This document shows, piece after piece, positions 17,185-20,141 of a stretch of DNA of 20,141 nucleotides; the first letter of the stretch is position 1, and each line of letters starts with the position of its first letter. The stretch comes from an uncultured Eubacteriales bacterium (GTDB lineage: Bacteria; Bacillota; Clostridia; Oscillospirales; CAG-272). The notes beneath the pieces are model-generated. The model was given only the letters and a program-made list of their open reading frames with translations. It was not told the origin of the DNA and made no database searches. The position numbers were made by a program, and so were the translations under genes. Location of the stretch: assembly GCA_934481325.1 (NCBI GenBank), contig CAKSPL010000012.1, positions 1 to 20,141 of the forward strand, read 5' to 3'.

Positions 17185-18854
17185 GGAAAAGCAATCTCGC
17201 AAGGTTCAGATATGCCCTTTCCGAACAGGAAAGTGTTGCAAATTATACCGAGGAGCAGTATAATAGTTTTGGTTGGGCGCGGGCGGCGGGTGCGCTGTCC
17301 GTTGCCGAGCTGGACGACCTTTACGCCAAGATACAGGCGCGGTCGTCACTTCGCACATTTCATCGTTCGGCGCGTGGGGAAGCGATTGTTGAGGTCAATG
17401 ACAAGCCGCATACCACGCTGGGCGTAGATAATGTGTTTGCTTTTGTCAAGGGTACAAAAAACAATTTTACGATTACACGGGTGTTCAGGTTTGATTTTTG
17501 GACGGAAACGGAAATGGATCTGATCAGGGAGGATTTATATGAAGGACGGACGTGCAGTGATACTTATTTTGAGATCTATAAAGAAAAAGGGTTTGCAAGA
17601 GAGTACCAGCCAGAAAATAGCCAATCATTTGCTGAATATAGCAAAGAGCGAGCCGAAAGAGGGGCAAGCAACGGAGAAACGGGCCGAGGAGTTGATCAAA
17701 ATAATCGACGATCCGCAAAATACCGAAGCGGATATTCTCTCCATATTGGAGAAGATGGAGAGATAACCGAGCGGTTTGCCCTGCCGGAAGAAAAGACGGA
17801 AAGCAAGGGCAAGGACTCCGATATTACGGGCAAAGATACCGAAACCGCGAGGGCGGATGTCAAAGACGCGGGAAAGAACACCGACACTGCCGGGAAAGGC
17901 ACCGGCGCGGACACAGACGGCAAAAAGGACTTTGCCGAGCGGTTGACGACCCGGACGGTGCGGGCGGTGAGCGAGGCGCTTTCACGGGGGATGGATGCTT
18001 CCGAATGGCGCGGGAAAAAACTTTCGGCAGAGGTACGCGGGGCGGAAGCGGTGTCCCATCTGTTTGACCGGATGATTACGGAGCCAAAAAACCGCGAGCG
18101 GGTTGCCGGAAAAATTGCGGATGAGTTAATCCGAAGCACGGTGACGGCAAGGCTTTACAGCACGGCGGTCAGGCAGAATGCCGAGGTGCAGGAATCGCTT
18201 GCGGTGGCGGGCGTGCTGGGGCGGTACCGCGGAAAACTGGATCTTGACGGAATTTCCGCCGAGGTGCGGGAAAAACTGGGGAAGCGCGGGAACGCCCAAA
18301 AATACGACGCGACGCGCGAGGAACTCAAAGAGAAGAACGCAAAGAACGCTCAGCGGCAAAGACAACGGTTGGAGGCTTTGCGCGAGGAACTCAAAGAGAA
18401 GAATGCGGAGATTGCCAAACTCAGAAAACAGTGGTACGATGTTTATCGCAAAAACCACTATCAGGCGGCGGACGAGGCACGGTATAACCGGGAGGCGAAC
18501 CGGGCGGTTGCCGCCGCCGGGAAAATCCGCGAGTGGAAAACGGGGGCTTTCCGCAATGCGTCGGAGTTGGCGCTGGATTCTCTGATCAAACCGCTGGGCA
18601 GGCTTGCCAAGGTCGCCTCGGCGGGCAACGTCAATCAAGCCGGCACGCGCAGGGTGGTCAGCGATCTGCTGGCGTGGCATCAGGCAAACGCAGAGGCCCT
18701 GAAAGCAGGCGGATATTTCAACGAGGAGGCTGTGGCGGCGATGCAGGGATGCACGAAATGCCGCTTTTCGGAGGAAACGCTGGGGCAGATGCTGTCTGCC
18801 GAATTTCAGGCGATGATGCAGCTTATAAAACCCGGGGCGGGAGAAACGCCATAA
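17184..18854 (+). pseudogene. Fragment of a large mobile-element polyvalent-type protein
   Basis: The frame is open for 556 codons but has no credible start: no ATG or ribosome binding site precedes the conserved part, which begins within about 20 bases of the att copy. The early part (NSFGWARAAG, then GEAIVEVNDK, NVFAFVKGT, ITRVFRF) resembles a segment of the very large multi-domain proteins of Clostridia phages and conjugative elements (from memory, unchecked). A low-complexity K/D/T/G-rich linker follows (17800-17930). Next is a coiled-coil region with a duplicated 22-residue unit starting REELKEKNA (DNA copies 18314-18337 and 18380-18403). It ends soon after LSAEFQAMMQLIK, where I would expect such proteins to continue. 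The best reading is a remnant lacking both ends. The AT-richer DNA at 17220-17760 fits foreign origin. Confidence 0.65.
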
Positions 18855-18969
18855 ACGAAGACAGTGCCGTTTCCGGAGAGGGTGCGGCAAATCGGACACA
18901 GGTCACTCGGGGCGGCTTGGCGGAGCTTTCGCCGTTCTGCCCGAAATGCAGGAAAGGAGACTTCCAATT

Positions 18970-19524
18970 ATGAAATCATTGAAAACCATTCAGACGCTTT
19001 CCAAAATCGGAAAGATACTCAGCCAAATCGTATTTGTTTTTTCGATTATCGGCTTTTGCGGATGTATTGCGGGATTGCTTGGCATCGGCTTTGGAAACGG
19101 AGCATTTGTGAAGCTCGGCGGTGTTACGCTGCACGGGCTGATTTCCGAGGAATACGGCGGCAATGTCAAAAGCATTTTCGCAACACTCTCCGGCTTGCTG
19201 ATTGTTATTGCCGGGGAGGCGGTGCTTGCCGGATTTGCAAAGCTCTATTTTCAAAACGAGCTGAATGCCGGAACGCCGTTCACGCTTTCCGGTGCGGGGG
19301 AATTGTTTCGGCTCGGCATTCTCACGCTTGCCATCTCTGTTGGTTGTGCCGTAATCGGCAGGATTGTGCGGGAGATTGTTGCCGGCTTGATGCAGGCGGA
19401 GGAGACTGCGGCTGCGGAGCCGTATTTTGACACGACGGCAAGCATCGTACTGGGCGCGATGTTTATGGTCATATCCTTGCTTTGCCGCTACGGTGCGGAG
19501 ATTGTTCACAATGACGATGCCTGA
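18970..19524 (+). CDS. Four-helix membrane protein (DUF2975-like)
   Basis: This 184-residue protein has four predicted membrane spans at about 20-42, 68-90, 114-136 and 157-173. A conserved-looking loop, KLYFQNELNAGTPFTLSGAGEL (about 91-112), lies between the second and third. That loop and the C-terminal CRYGAE are typical of small membrane proteins in Clostridia related to DUF2975, often encoded beside HTH regulators; the function is unknown. The start is ATG 18970, after AAAGGAG at 10-base spacing. An in-frame ATG at 18946 adds eight residues but has no ribosome binding site. No promoter is evident in the 115 bases after the polyvalent-type remnant, so its expression is uncertain. Its last codons overlap the GNAT start. 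Confidence 0.85.
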   Translation: MKSLKTIQTLSKIGKILSQIVFVFSIIGFCGCIAGLLGIGFGNGAFVKLGGVTLHGLISEEYGGNVKSIFATLSGLLIVIAGEAVLAGFAKLYFQNELNAGTPFTLSGAGELFRLGILTLAISVGCAVIGRIVREIVAGLMQAEETAAAEPYFDTTASIVLGAMFMVISLLCRYGAEIVHNDDA

Positions 19525-19925
19525 AACGGAGCGTCTTTTTCTGCGGGAAATGACGCCGGAGGATTTTCACGCGCCGTATACCGTGTTTGCCGACTCCGAT
19601 ATTATGCGGCATTATCCGTATACCTTTGACGAGGCGCGCGTTCGGAGCTGGATCGGTAAAAACAGAGATCGCTACCGTGTGTTCGGGTTCGGTCTGTGGG
19701 CGGTCTGCTTAAAATCCACGGGCGAAATGATCGGTGACTGTGGGCTGATGATGCAGGAAATCGGCGGCACCGTCCTGCCGGAAATCGGATATCATATCGC
19801 CAAGGCATATCGGCGGCAGGGCTACGCGAAAGAAGCGTCACGGGCTGTCGGTCGTATGCGGCATCAGCCGCACCGAATGGCTGACCCGGAATCCGCGGTG
19901 TGACAGCGGGAAAGAAAATCCGTAA
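19511..19925 (+). pseudogene. GNAT-family N-acetyltransferase with probable internal deletion and frameshift
   Basis: From ATG 19511 the frame encodes 130 residues with the N-terminal half of a GNAT enzyme: TERLFLREMTPEDF, GEMIGDCGLM, then EIGYHIAKAYRRQGYAKEAS. RRQGYA (101-106) is the acetyl-CoA pyrophosphate-binding motif. After about residue 111 the frame gives unlikely sequence and stops at 19903. In the +1 frame from 19845 the DNA encodes VVCGISRTEWLTRN, ending at 19925, which resembles the C-terminal ISREEW-type tail of the same family. The middle of the fold (about 60-70 residues by family length) is missing. The inference is an out-of-frame internal deletion, so an inactive gene. The gene starts inside the end of the membrane protein gene. 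An assembly error could look the same. Confidence 0.7.
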
Positions 19926-19938
19926 TATCACGCGATGG

Positions 19939-19973
19939 AAAAAACGGTGCAGACCTTGTCTGCACCGTTTTTT
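19939..19973. terminator. Bidirectional intrinsic terminator
   Basis: AAAAAACGGTGCAGA pairs with TCTGCACCGTTTTTT around CCTTG. The T-runs on both strands make it usable by the GNAT/membrane-protein transcript (+) and by anything arriving from the right (-). Confidence 0.88.
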
Positions 19974-19998
19974 TGCCGGGATATTCCCGGCAAAAAAA
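19968..19998. repeat. Perfect palindrome sharing the T-run of the terminator
   Basis: Seven T, then GCCGGGA, a TAT loop, TCCCGGC, then seven A. It overlaps the 3' T-run of the preceding terminator, so the two structures compete for the same bases. T before and A after is the reverse of a standard terminator on either strand. Confidence 0.75.
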
Positions 19999-20038
19999 TC
20001 AATTTTGCCCCCGCGCGCAGGGTATTCTCCGCCGCGCC

Positions 20039-20062
20039 AAAAAAGGGCGGCGAAAGCCGCCC
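20039..20062 (-). terminator. Minus-strand intrinsic terminator
   Basis: GGGCGGC/GCCGCCC stem (20045-20051 with 20056-20062) with a four-base loop, followed on the minus strand by six T (20039-20044). It probably ends a gene that lies to the right of the window. Confidence 0.8.
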
Positions 20063-20073
20063 TGTCGGGGGTG

Positions 20074-20097
20074 CCGGAAGCGATTGCTTCCGGTTTT
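20074..20097 (+). terminator. Plus-strand intrinsic terminator
   Basis: CCGGAAGC, loop GATT, GCTTCCGG, then TTTT. It is the fourth hairpin in a 160-base cluster after the GNAT remnant. Confidence 0.7.
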
Positions 20098-20141
20098 GTT
20101 ATGCGTTTGGTTTTTTCCACGTTTTCGGGGTGACGGTATAC

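Noticed and set aside
19602..20120. A 172-codon minus-strand frame at the right edge
   Set aside because: It runs through four hairpin terminators and lies antisense to the GNAT remnant. It has no ribosome binding site and a basic, low-quality composition.

Overview
The window looks like a chromosomal segment from an uncultivated, GC-rich member of the Clostridia (Bacillota), probably from a gut-type community. The evidence is strong AGGAGG-type ribosome binding sites, sigma-A-type promoters with 17-base spacers, lipobox signal peptides, a BspA-like leucine-rich-repeat surface lipoprotein with InlB repeats, CCA-encoding tRNA genes, and a Clostridia-type ABC-2 exporter pair. No taxonomic search could be run, so this is inference.

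Layout. (1) 1-9232, minus: one giant lipoprotein gene that runs off the left edge (3,077 residues visible). It has a lipobox, two InlB-type repeats, a run of FN3-like modules, two more InlB-type repeats, then about 2,250 residues of LRR_5 repeats. Its promoter is at 9266-9294. (2) 9300-9738: intergenic DNA with a long nested inverted repeat just downstream of metQ. (3) 9739-12581, minus: a methionine ABC importer operon, metN-metI-metQ. It is preceded by a consensus promoter, a 29-codon leader ORF dense in Met and Cys codons, and a strong intrinsic terminator. Together these have the layout of a trp-type attenuator. (4) 12622-14975, minus: an ABC ATPase and an ABC-2-type exporter membrane protein, overlapping by ATGA. 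(5) 15228-16628, minus: an RsmF/Sun-family rRNA m5C methyltransferase, whose promoter is back to back with a tRNA promoter. (6) 16784-16956, plus: tRNA-Leu(UAA) and initiator tRNA-fMet, then a terminator. (7) 17166-18854, plus: a second 19-bp copy of the tRNA-fMet 3' end, followed by a fragment of a large mobile-element polyvalent-type protein that appears to lack both ends. (8) 18970-19925, plus: a four-helix membrane protein and a GNAT acetyltransferase gene that looks internally deleted. (9) 19939-20097: a cluster of hairpin terminators.

How it fits together. The left two thirds is ordinary host chromosome: surface adhesion, methionine uptake, an exporter and rRNA modification. The tRNA-fMet gene appears to be an integration site with a duplicated 3' end and decayed element DNA on its right. 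The most notable item is the Met/Cys leader peptide and attenuator in front of metNIQ. It stands where an S-box riboswitch or a Met T-box would be expected in Bacillota.
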